Source: Tannerella sp.
GTDB taxonomy: Bacteria; Bacteroidota; Bacteroidia; Bacteroidales; Tannerellaceae
Length of the DNA stretch: 7,233 nt
Reading direction: 5' to 3'
Assembly: GCA_031271245.1 (NCBI GenBank)
Contig: JAISWC010000156.1
Coordinates: 1-7,233, forward strand
This document shows positions 1 through 6,779 of this stretch, piece after piece. Each line of letters begins with the position of its first letter. The stretch's first letter is position 1. The translations under genes were made by a program, and so were the position numbers. A model generated the notes under the pieces. The model did no database searches, had not been told where the DNA came from, and saw nothing but the letters and a program-made list of their open reading frames with translations.

Positions 1-1660
1 GATTGCCCGGGACGTGAAAGTCGGCGAAAACATAGGTATCTATTCGCAGAACATGCCTCACTGTTTCTATGTGGACTACGGAGCCTACGGCGTTCGCGCC
101 GTTTCCGTGCCGATGTACGCCACCAGTTCCGCCGCACAGATTGAGTACATCGTCCGCGATGCAGACGTGCGACTGCTCTTTGTCGGCGAACAGTTGCAGT
201 ACGACCGCGCCTTTCAGGTGCAGCGGATGGCCGATGACATCCTGAAGCAACTGGTCATCTTTGACCCGGCGGTTGTCCGTCATCCGGAAGACCGTACATC
301 AGTCTATTTCGACGACTTCCTGCACGAGGGCAACCATGCTCAGGCGGAGGCCGAGGCGCTCGGCCGCCGTAGTCAGGCAACACCCGACGATACGGCCGCC
401 ATTGTCTATACCTCCGGTACGTCCGGCCATTCGAAAGGCGTGGTGCTGACTCATGCCAGTTTCCTTGAAGCCATGCGCATCCACGACCTCCGCCTGCCGA
501 TGGTGCATGACCGTGACGTGTCGATGTGTTTCCTGCCCTTTACGCATATCTTCGAAAAGGCCTGGGTGAGCTACTGTTTCCACAAGGGCGTGCAGGTGGC
601 CGTCAATCAGGACCCGAAACAGATTCAGCAGCGCCTGCCCGAAGTACGCCCGACGCTGATGTGTAACGTACCCCGCTTCTGGGAGAAAGTGTACGCCGGG
701 GTACACGAAAAAATCAACACAATGCCCCGTCCCCTGCGGAGCCTGTGCCTGCGCGCCATCCGCATGGGACGCCGGTATCAGTTGGACTGTATGCGGACAG
801 GAGGCCGGCCGTCGTTTGCCCTGTCGCTCTCCTTCCATTTCTACGACAAGACGATTTTTACCCTGCTGAAAAGGGTGCTGGGGCTTGACCGCGGCCGTCT
901 GTTCCCGGTGGCCGGCGCTCCGCTGGCCGATTCGATTGCCGAGTTTCTTCTGTCCGTCCACTTCCCGGTGCGCTATGGCTACGGCCTTTCGGAGACGTGC
1001 GCCACGGTCTGCTTCTTCCCGGAAAAGGACTACCGGATTGGCTCCATCGGCACCCTTATGCCCGACCTGCAGGTGAAAATCGACCCCGCCAATCAGGAAA
1101 TACTGGTGAAAGGGAAAACCGTCATGCAGGGCTATTACCGCAACCCCGAAGCTACCGCCGAGGTCTTTACCGCCGACGGCTTCTTCCGCACGGGCGACGC
1201 CGGACGACTCGAAGGCGACACGCTGTTTTTCCTCGAACGCATCAAAGACCTGTTCAAGACGTCCAACGGCAAGTACATCGCCCCGCAGGCCATCGAACTG
1301 AGTCTGAGCGGCAACAAATACGTGGAGCAGTGCGCTGTCATTGCCGACAGCTACAAGTTTGTCAGTGCGCTGATTGTGCCGGCGTTTCCCGCACTCGAAG
1401 CCTGGGCGAAAGCAGAGGGTGTGACCTGTCGCGACAGGGAAGATTTGATTGCGCATCCTGCCGTGCAACAGCTGTTTCAGGCTCAGATCGAGGAAAGCCA
1501 GCAGGATTTTGCGTCGTACGAGAAAATCAGGCGTTTCACGCTGCTGGCCAAACCTTTCGCCATGGATACGGGCGAACTGACCGATACGCTCAAGTTGCGC
1601 CGCCGCGTGATTGCTGAGCGCTACGCAGCAGAAATCGCAGCCATGTACGCAAATACGTGA
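1..1660 (+). CDS. Long-chain acyl-CoA synthetase (AMP-forming, FadD-like), 5' end missing
   Basis: This enzyme activates a fatty acid with ATP to an acyl-adenylate and then forms the acyl-CoA thioester. It is expected in the cytosol or at the inner membrane face. The reading frame is open to the left edge (first full codon at base 2), so the true start lies outside; the GTG at base 14 is internal. Numbering from the residue at base 14, the adenylate-forming motifs appear in order: the P-loop YTSGTSGHSKG at 132-142, YGLSET at 323-328, TGD at 393-395, the hinge segment ERIKD at 408-412, SNGKYIAPQAIE at 417-428, and a C-terminal TDTLKLRRR segment whose K527 matches the catalytic lysine. About 548 residues are visible and the family is usually near 600, so roughly 50 N-terminal residues are missing. 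All catalytic motifs are intact. The natural acyl chain length is not deducible. No strong terminator follows the TGA stop. A role in the neighbouring uptake locus is not indicated. Confidence 0.95.
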   Translation, partial: IARDVKVGENIGIYSQNMPHCFYVDYGAYGVRAVSVPMYATSSAAQIEYIVRDADVRLLFVGEQLQYDRAFQVQRMADDILKQLVIFDPAVVRHPEDRTSVYFDDFLHEGNHAQAEAEALGRRSQATPDDTAAIVYTSGTSGHSKGVVLTHASFLEAMRIHDLRLPMVHDRDVSMCFLPFTHIFEKAWVSYCFHKGVQVAVNQDPKQIQQRLPEVRPTLMCNVPRFWEKVYAGVHEKINTMPRPLRSLCLRAIRMGRRYQLDCMRTGGRPSFALSLSFHFYDKTIFTLLKRVLGLDRGRLFPVAGAPLADSIAEFLLSVHFPVRYGYGLSETCATVCFFPEKDYRIGSIGTLMPDLQVKIDPANQEILVKGKTVMQGYYRNPEATAEVFTADGFFRTGDAGRLEGDTLFFLERIKDLFKTSNGKYIAPQAIELSLSGNKYVEQCAVIADSYKFVSALIVPAFPALEAWAKAEGVTCRDREDLIAHPAVQQLFQAQIEESQQDFASYEKIRRFTLLAKPFAMDTGELTDTLKLRRRVIAERYAAEIAAMYANT

Positions 1661-1665
1661 CGTAT
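1653..1665. promoter_or_regulatory. 13-bp palindrome at the synthetase stop, possible operator
   Basis: ATACGT and ACGTAT are perfect inverted arms around a single central G. The site covers the synthetase TGA stop and ends about 20 bases upstream of the -7 box at 1686-1693, so it sits about where a -33 element would lie. That position could suit a regulator of the sigma-factor promoter. In RNA it could also fold as a 5-bp stem with a TGA loop, but no U-run follows, so it is a poor terminator. A site this short may be chance. Confidence 0.3.
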
Positions 1666-1685
1666 CTTTATGTAAAAAAATCATC

Positions 1686-1693
1686 TATCTTTG
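1686..1693 (+). promoter_or_regulatory. Bacteroidetes-type -7 promoter box for the sigma-factor gene
   Basis: TATCTTTG exactly matches the TAnnTTTG -7 element used by the primary sigma factor of Bacteroides and relatives. It lies in the AT-rich gap after the synthetase, with a seven-A tract (1674-1680) just upstream. No clear TTTG -33 element is seen at the usual spacing; the expected place overlaps the 1653-1665 palindrome. A partial copy, TATCTTTA, is at 1663-1670. Transcription would start a few bases downstream, around 1698-1701, giving a leader of roughly 20 to 45 bases depending on which sigma-factor start codon is used. This argues against any start upstream of about 1700. Confidence 0.65.
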
Positions 1694-1721
1694 TCCTGTT
1701 TATTTTATACATGCCATACCG

Positions 1722-2321
1722 TTGAAAAAAACAGTAAACATAGTGACACCCGGTGAAGTGCTTTCGGAATCGGACTTTAGCGCTTTTTATACAACGTATT
1801 ACAAGCGTTTTATCCGGTATGCCCATTATTATGTGAACCAGATACAGGCAGCCGAAGACATTACGCACGACGCCATTCTGTATTGTTGGGAGAACAGAAA
1901 CAAACTGCCTCCCGAAACAGATGTATTGGGGTATATGTCACTGATTGTAAAGAATAAATGCCTGAATCACCTGAAGCATTTGCAGGTCGAAGCAGATTAC
2001 GGCAAACGGTATGCCGAACTGCACGAGTGGGAAGTCAGGGCGCGCATCATGACGCTCGAAGACGAACACTATGCCGATATATTTACGAGCGAAATCAAAC
2101 GGATAGTGAAGCAGGCGCTGGCCAAACTCCCCGAACAGACGCGCTATATTTTCGAGCAGCACCGCTTCAAATCCAGATCCCGGAAGGAAGTTGCCGCCGA
2201 ACTGGGCGTCTCGCTGCAAAAAATCGACTACCATATCAACAAGGCTACCCGGCATTTATACAACGAATTAAAAGACTATTCACCGCTGCTTACCATTTTT
2301 TTTCAAGTTTTTTTCGGTTGA
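1722..2321 (+). CDS. ECF-type RNA polymerase sigma-70 factor, Bacteroidetes expansion family (FecI-like)
   Basis: This is an extracytoplasmic-function sigma factor predicted to direct RNA polymerase to this uptake locus when FecR signals. Starting at TTG 1722 it has 199 residues, near the usual size. Region 2 spans about 18-85, with the core YYKRFIRYAHYYV and the AAEDITHDAILYCWENR segment that binds core polymerase and melts the -10 region. Region 4 spans about 125-183, with ALAKLPEQTRYIFEQHRF and a helix-turn-helix (RKEVAAELGVSLQKIDYHIN) for -35 recognition. No in-frame ATG lies between the promoter and region 2. TTG 1722 (giving MKKTVNIV) and GTG 1743 (192 residues) are both possible, and neither has a clear Shine-Dalgarno, as is common in Bacteroidetes. 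The protein ends in a hydrophobic tail (SPLLTIFFQVFFG, 187-199) encoded by T8 and T7 runs. The FecR gene follows after 56 bases. Function is confident; the exact start is not. Confidence 0.9.
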   Translation: MKKTVNIVTPGEVLSESDFSAFYTTYYKRFIRYAHYYVNQIQAAEDITHDAILYCWENRNKLPPETDVLGYMSLIVKNKCLNHLKHLQVEADYGKRYAELHEWEVRARIMTLEDEHYADIFTSEIKRIVKQALAKLPEQTRYIFEQHRFKSRSRKEVAAELGVSLQKIDYHINKATRHLYNELKDYSPLLTIFFQVFFG

Positions 2322-2347
2322 CGGTTGGGATTTTCAGTCTCTAAGTT

Positions 2348-2363
2348 GCTCTATTATCAGAGC
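2348..2363. repeat. Small inverted repeat upstream of the FecR-like gene
   Basis: GCTCT and AGAGC form perfect 5-bp arms around the 6-base loop ATTATC, ending 14 bases before the FecR ATG. In mRNA this would be a weak hairpin in the sigma/anti-sigma gap, followed by an A-run rather than a U-run, so it is not an intrinsic terminator for + strand transcripts. It could tune FecR translation or be chance. Confidence 0.25.
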
Positions 2364-2377
2364 TAAAAAAGAATTGC

Positions 2378-3319
2378 ATGAAAATAGACCATGATTTATT
2401 GATCCGTTATTTCCTGGGGCGCTGTTCCGGGGAGGAGAAAGAAACCGTTCGCAGGTGGATGGAACGCGATGAGGTACACCGGCAGACGTTCGTTCGCGAG
2501 CGCATCCGCTTCGATGCCTCCGTGGTGATGAGCGAATCCGGCCTGCACGGGCAGCAGCCTGCGCGGGCAAAAAACATCGCCTTCACTATGCTGAAAGTAG
2601 CCGCAGCCATTCTGTTGCTGATCGGAAGCAGCTATCTTTTCAACCTCCATCTGCAACGTCCCCGACCGGCGGATACGCTTGTGCAAAGCCTTTACGTCCC
2701 GCCGGGAAACAGAGCTTTCCTCACCTTGCCGGACAGCAGTGGCGTATGGCTAAATTCCAATTCCACGCTACGCTATCCGGCTGCGTTCGACGGCAAGACA
2801 CGGACGGTGGAACTGGACGGCGAGGCATATTTCGAAGTCGCCAAACGCAACGGACAGTCCTTTGTCGTGAAAACCGGAAAGTATTACATCGAAGCGGTGG
2901 GAACGTCCTTCAATGTCGATGCCTACGCCGGCAAACCGGATTTTTCCGCCGCCCTGTTTTCCGGAAAAGTAAGGCTCTACAGGGAAACGGACGACGATGC
3001 ACCGCTCTACCTCCGTCCCGGCGAAACAGCCGCTCTGACGGGTGATTCGTTACAGATATTGCCCCTAAAGGCAAACCCTTCCCGCTGGCGTGACGGGCTG
3101 ATTGTGATCGAAGACCAGGTGTTTGAAGAAATCATGCGCATATTCGAAAAATATTTCGATCAGCAAATCATCATTGGGAACAACAGGGTGAAAACGCTGA
3201 GCTATCGCGGCAAACTCCGCATAGCCGACGGCGTTGATCATGCCCTCCGAGTACTGCAAAATGATTTTCGTTTCACCTACAGGCGGGACGAAGATTCAAA
3301 TACGATTCATATTTATTAA
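2378..3319 (+). CDS. FecR-family anti-sigma factor with DUF4974 domain
   Basis: This is an inner-membrane anti-sigma factor that holds or activates the adjacent ECF sigma factor and reads the state of the SusC transducer in the periplasm. The 313-residue product starts at ATG 2378 (MKIDHDLLIRYFLG, the usual opening of this family). Residues 1-65 are the cytosolic sigma-binding part. One hydrophobic helix lies at about 67-88 (IAFTMLKVAAAILLLIGSSY). The periplasmic FecR domain covers about 104-200, with VPPGNRAFLTLPDSSGVWLNS at 107-127, GEAYFEVAK at 148-156 and GTSFNV at 175-180. The C-terminal DUF4974 covers about 242-310, opening after WRDG and containing a YFDQQI segment. All domains are complete. 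G175-T176 lies at a site resembling the Gly-Thr where some proteobacterial FecR relatives cleave themselves. It sits between its sigma factor and its receptor, 19 bases before the SusC start, consistent with one operon. Confidence 0.94.
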   Translation: MKIDHDLLIRYFLGRCSGEEKETVRRWMERDEVHRQTFVRERIRFDASVVMSESGLHGQQPARAKNIAFTMLKVAAAILLLIGSSYLFNLHLQRPRPADTLVQSLYVPPGNRAFLTLPDSSGVWLNSNSTLRYPAAFDGKTRTVELDGEAYFEVAKRNGQSFVVKTGKYYIEAVGTSFNVDAYAGKPDFSAALFSGKVRLYRETDDDAPLYLRPGETAALTGDSLQILPLKANPSRWRDGLIVIEDQVFEEIMRIFEKYFDQQIIIGNNRVKTLSYRGKLRIADGVDHALRVLQNDFRFTYRRDEDSNTIHIY

Positions 3320-3323
3320 TAAA
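3312..3323. repeat. 12-bp AT palindrome across the FecR-like stop codon
   Basis: TTTATTAATAAA is a perfect palindrome covering the TAA stop of the FecR-like gene, 15 bases before the SusC ATG. It has no loop and no GC pairs, so a stable RNA hairpin is unlikely. It could be a protein-binding site, but AT-rich palindromes arise easily by chance in such gaps. Confidence 0.15.
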
Positions 3324-3338
3324 AACAGTTACAATGAG

Positions 3339-6300
3339 ATGAAAAAGATTTTTTTACCGGGGATTGCACGGCCAAATATCGGCAAACATCCCCACTTTAA
3401 CAGAATTATGAAATTGACGGTTTGTCTGTGGCTATTGTTTTCCGGATTCATTTTTGCAGAAGACCTTAGCTCGCAGAATGTAAGGGTAAGCCTGAACAAA
3501 CATCATGCTTTACTCAAGGATGTGTTGGAGGAGATTGAACGGCAGACGGACTACCTTTTTATCTCGAACTCGGAAATCAATCTGGAACGCAGGGTCTCCG
3601 TACGTGTGAAAAACAAGCCCGTACGCGAAGTCCTCGACCGGCTCTTTAAAGACACCGACCTCACCTATGCAGTGGAAGGCGTCAACATCATCATCACGAA
3701 GAAAGCCGTCCCGCCCGAAACGGTCGCCATGCCACAGCAAACCGGCAGGCAGATTACCGGCAGGGTAACGGACGCTTTCGGCGAGCCGGTCGTCGGGGCG
3801 AATATTGTGGAGAAAGGCGCGACGGCAAACGGAACGGTTACCGACGTGGATGGAAAATTTTCACTGAGCGTGGCGGACAATGCTGTGTTGCAGGTGTCGT
3901 ATATCGGATATCTCACACAGGAAGTCAGGGTTGGGCAACAAACCGTCCTGAATATTGCACTTGTAGAAGATATGCAGTCGCTGGAAGAAATCGTAGTCGT
4001 GGGCTACGGTACACAGAAGAAAGTAAATCTGACGGGCGCCGTCGCGTCGGTGGACATGAGCAAACTGGTCGAGAGCCGTCCAATCACCAGCCTGTCGGCA
4101 GGACTGGCCGGTCTGGCTGCCGGCGTCCATGTCAATCAGGGCAGCGGACGTCCGGGCTATGACGGTGCGACCATCCGCGTACGCGGACAGGGCACGCTGA
4201 ACAATTCCGACCCGCTGATTGTGATTGACGGCACGGTAGGCAACATGAACGACGTGAATCCGCAGGACGTGGAGAGCATCTCCATCCTGAAAGACGCCTC
4301 CTCGTCGTCGATTTACGGTTCGCGCGCCGCCAACGGCGTCATCCTGGTCACCACCCGCAAGGGCCGGGAAGGATCGGCCAAAGTTACGTACAACGGCTAC
4401 CTGGCTTCGCAGAATATTGCCAACAAGATGGACATCGTTTCCAACTATGCCGATTACATGGAACTGGTCAACGAAGGGCTGCGCAACAGCGGGCAGGCGA
4501 CGCCATTCAGCCAGGCCAAAATCGACGAATGGCGCAATGCGGGTGACAGCGACCCGGTGAAATATCCCAACACCGACTGGCAGGACGTAGCCTTCCGACA
4601 GGGATGGCAGCAGAACCACACGCTCTCGGTCAGCGACGGAACGGACAAAATCCGTTACTTCGTTTCGGGTAATTTTCTCCAGAATCAGGGAATTATGGAA
4701 AATTCCGCTTATGACCGCATCAGCGCCCGCGCCAACCTCGACGCCACGGTGAAGCCGTGGTTCACGATCGGGGTCAATGCCTACGGATACAAGGGGAAGG
4801 CCGAACCGGGACAGGACAACGCGGATACGGGTTTTATCTATCTGTTGAACACTAGCCCCGGCATGTGCCTCAGGGCGCCCGACGGAAGATACGGCGGGGT
4901 GAACAATTCGGAAGACGACTCACAGGCGGCTGCCAACAATATCTTGATGGCATTGAACGGCTCAAAGGGCAACAAGACCACCAACAAGGTGGTATCCCGT
5001 TTTTTCGGGCTGTTGAGGCCGCTGAAAGGGCTGAGCATTGAAAGCTCTTTCACCTACGATTTTACCAATACCTACCGTTACAGTCAGCCCGTCTTCATCG
5101 ACCTGTGGAATTTTTACGATAACACTCTCCAGAGGTCGGGAACGGGGCGTACCTCTGTGACCAATGCGGATGAAAAATGGGTACGGCATCAGATGGACGG
5201 CATTGCCCGCTACGAAACAAACGTCAGCCGGCTGAATATTCAGGCCATGCTGGGCGCCAGCCAGGAAACTTACCGTTACAACTGGTTTACGGCCAGCAAG
5301 CTCGACCTGACGGCGCCGGAACTGACCGAACTGAACGCGGCTACGGCAGACGCCAGCGCTACCGGTAACTATACTAACTGGGCCATGCACTCCTATTTCG
5401 GACGGCTGGCGCTCAACTGGGCGGACAAATATCTGCTGGAAGCCAACCTCCGGACGGACAAATCCTCGCGCTTTGCTCCGGGCAGTACGCGCAGCGGCAT
5501 TTTCCCCTCGTTCTCCGCCGGATGGCGCGTGAGCGAAGAGGAGTTCCTGCGGAGCCAGGCATGGATAGACAACCTCAAAGTGCGCCTGTCTTACGGCAGT
5601 CTGGGTAACGACAACGTCGGCGACTATTCCTGGCAGCGCTTCTACACGGCTCAAAACTATGTGCTCAACAATGCCGTGCAGATCGGCTTTGCACAGACCG
5701 CCCTCTCGAACGCCCTGCTTACGTGGGAAACCACCTACGTGAGCAACCTCGGTATCGATTTCGGACTGCTGAAATCGCGGCTCAGCGGCAGCATCGACCT
5801 GTTCGTGAAAAATACCAAAGGCATCCTGATCGACCTGCCGGCGCCGCTGGTGCACGGCAACGCTTCCGTTCCCCGGAAGAACGCCGCCGAAGTGCGCAAC
5901 GCCGGCGGAGAACTGAATCTGACGTGGAACGACAAAATCGGCAATGTCGGTTATTTTATCGGGGGCAATTTCAGTTACATCAAAAATGAGGTGACCAAGT
6001 TCAAGGGGAAGGAATCTTCCATCAGCGGCACCAACATGATTCTGGAAGGCGAACCGATCAACATCCAGTATGTGCTGCTGGTAGACCGGCTGATTCAGAC
6101 CGACGAAGACCTGGCGATCGTACAGGCTATGGTAGACAAAAATCCCGATGCCTTTGCTTCTTACCGGCGGCCTGAAAAGGGCGATTTCCTGTATAAGGAC
6201 GTGAGCGGCGTGGGCGAAGACGGCCTGCCCGACGGTATTCCCGACGGAAAAATTACCGACGCCGACCGCGTCAAAATCGGCAACGGCACCAATCCGACCA

Positions 6301-6767
6301 TCACCTACGGCATCAATTTCGGCCTCAGTTGGAAAGGATTTGACTTCTCCGGCCTGCTCCAGGGCATCGGCGGACTGCAGGTCTACTGGGATGGCGCGGA
6401 TGGTGCCGCTTTCACGCCGCTGGTAGCACGGGGTCGCCAAATCAACAAGACCATCGCCGACGGTCGCTGGTATGAAGGACGCACCGACGCTGTCTATCCG
6501 CGACTGCTGAATAGCGACAATCGCAACTATGTGGCAAGCGATTTCTGGCTGCAGGACAAGTCTTACATGAGGGTGAAGAACATCCAGCTGGGATACACCC
6601 TGCCGCGACGCCTCTCGAAGCAGATCCTGCTGGAAACGCTCCGCATCTATGCCAGCATCGACAACGCGCTGACATTTACCAACTATCAGGGGCTGGATCC
6701 GGAAGTGAACGGGACAAGATATCCTACCATCCGGACGACGACCTTTGGCATAAACTTAACATTTTAA
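3339..6767 (+). CDS. SusC/RagA-family TonB-dependent receptor with STN signalling domain
   Basis: This is an outer-membrane beta-barrel that imports a ligand delivered by its SusD partner using TonB energy, and also acts as a signal transducer. From ATG 3339 it has 1142 residues. A signal peptide is centred on MKLTVCLWLLFSGFIFA (24-40), preceded by 23 basic or polar residues; ATG 3408 (1119 residues) starts exactly at MKLT. Then come an STN domain at about 48-122, the part that contacts FecR proteins; a carboxypeptidase-regulatory-like domain at about 138-209 (ITGRVTDAFGEPVVGANI); the EEIVVVGYGTQKKVNLTGAV segment from 216; a plug domain with DPLIVIDGTV at 291-300 and the SusC signature SISILKDASSSSIYGSRAANG at 313-333; and a barrel of about 800 residues ending in a terminal phenylalanine (FGINLTF). 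No frameshift or internal stop is seen. The STN domain beside sigma and FecR genes marks it as regulatory. Substrate unknown: glycan, peptide or other. Confidence 0.97.
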   Translation: MKKIFLPGIARPNIGKHPHFNRIMKLTVCLWLLFSGFIFAEDLSSQNVRVSLNKHHALLKDVLEEIERQTDYLFISNSEINLERRVSVRVKNKPVREVLDRLFKDTDLTYAVEGVNIIITKKAVPPETVAMPQQTGRQITGRVTDAFGEPVVGANIVEKGATANGTVTDVDGKFSLSVADNAVLQVSYIGYLTQEVRVGQQTVLNIALVEDMQSLEEIVVVGYGTQKKVNLTGAVASVDMSKLVESRPITSLSAGLAGLAAGVHVNQGSGRPGYDGATIRVRGQGTLNNSDPLIVIDGTVGNMNDVNPQDVESISILKDASSSSIYGSRAANGVILVTTRKGREGSAKVTYNGYLASQNIANKMDIVSNYADYMELVNEGLRNSGQATPFSQAKIDEWRNAGDSDPVKYPNTDWQDVAFRQGWQQNHTLSVSDGTDKIRYFVSGNFLQNQGIMENSAYDRISARANLDATVKPWFTIGVNAYGYKGKAEPGQDNADTGFIYLLNTSPGMCLRAPDGRYGGVNNSEDDSQAAANNILMALNGSKGNKTTNKVVSRFFGLLRPLKGLSIESSFTYDFTNTYRYSQPVFIDLWNFYDNTLQRSGTGRTSVTNADEKWVRHQMDGIARYETNVSRLNIQAMLGASQETYRYNWFTASKLDLTAPELTELNAATADASATGNYTNWAMHSYFGRLALNWADKYLLEANLRTDKSSRFAPGSTRSGIFPSFSAGWRVSEEEFLRSQAWIDNLKVRLSYGSLGNDNVGDYSWQRFYTAQNYVLNNAVQIGFAQTALSNALLTWETTYVSNLGIDFGLLKSRLSGSIDLFVKNTKGILIDLPAPLVHGNASVPRKNAAEVRNAGGELNLTWNDKIGNVGYFIGGNFSYIKNEVTKFKGKESSISGTNMILEGEPINIQYVLLVDRLIQTDEDLAIVQAMVDKNPDAFASYRRPEKGDFLYKDVSGVGEDGLPDGIPDGKITDADRVKIGNGTNPTITYGINFGLSWKGFDFSGLLQGIGGLQVYWDGADGAAFTPLVARGRQINKTIADGRWYEGRTDAVYPRLLNSDNRNYVASDFWLQDKSYMRVKNIQLGYTLPRRLSKQILLETLRIYASIDNALTFTNYQGLDPEVNGTRYPTIRTTTFGINLTF

Positions 6768-6779
6768 ACTTTGCACGAT

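Noticed and set aside
997..1617. 206-codon + strand open frame inside the synthetase gene
   Set aside because: It is an alternate frame of the conserved C-terminal half of the synthetase, with an Arg/Gln/His-rich composition and no family resemblance.
299..1684. 461-codon open frame on the - strand, antisense to the acyl-CoA synthetase gene
   Set aside because: It lies opposite a clear adenylate-forming enzyme with all core motifs, has a His/Gln/Arg-rich composition without domains, and no promoter box was noticed for it.
1611..1721. Longer sigma-factor version starting at ATG 1611
   Set aside because: It would overlap the synthetase gene by 50 bases, start upstream of the -7 box at 1686-1693, and add a Cys-rich segment that does not resemble the N-terminus of this family.
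3144..3159. Inverted repeat TCGAAA / TTTCGA inside the FecR-like gene
   Set aside because: It encodes the conserved IFEKYFDQ segment of DUF4974, so the codons explain it. No terminator or promoter features surround it.
3861..4619. 252-codon - strand open frame under the SusC plug domain
   Set aside because: It is a mirror of conserved SusC sequence, with no independent coding evidence.
4962..6440. 492-codon open frame on the - strand, antisense to the SusC gene
   Set aside because: The + strand frame has unmistakable SusC barrel sequence throughout. The antisense product has no recognisable domain and is the expected by-product of GC-rich coding sequence with few stops in the opposite frame.
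6765..6773. Near-match to a -7 promoter box just before the SusD gene (TAAACTTTG)
   Set aside because: The spacing inside the box is one base too long, and it lies only 6 bases from the SusD ATG, which would leave essentially no leader. Cotranscription with SusC is more likely.
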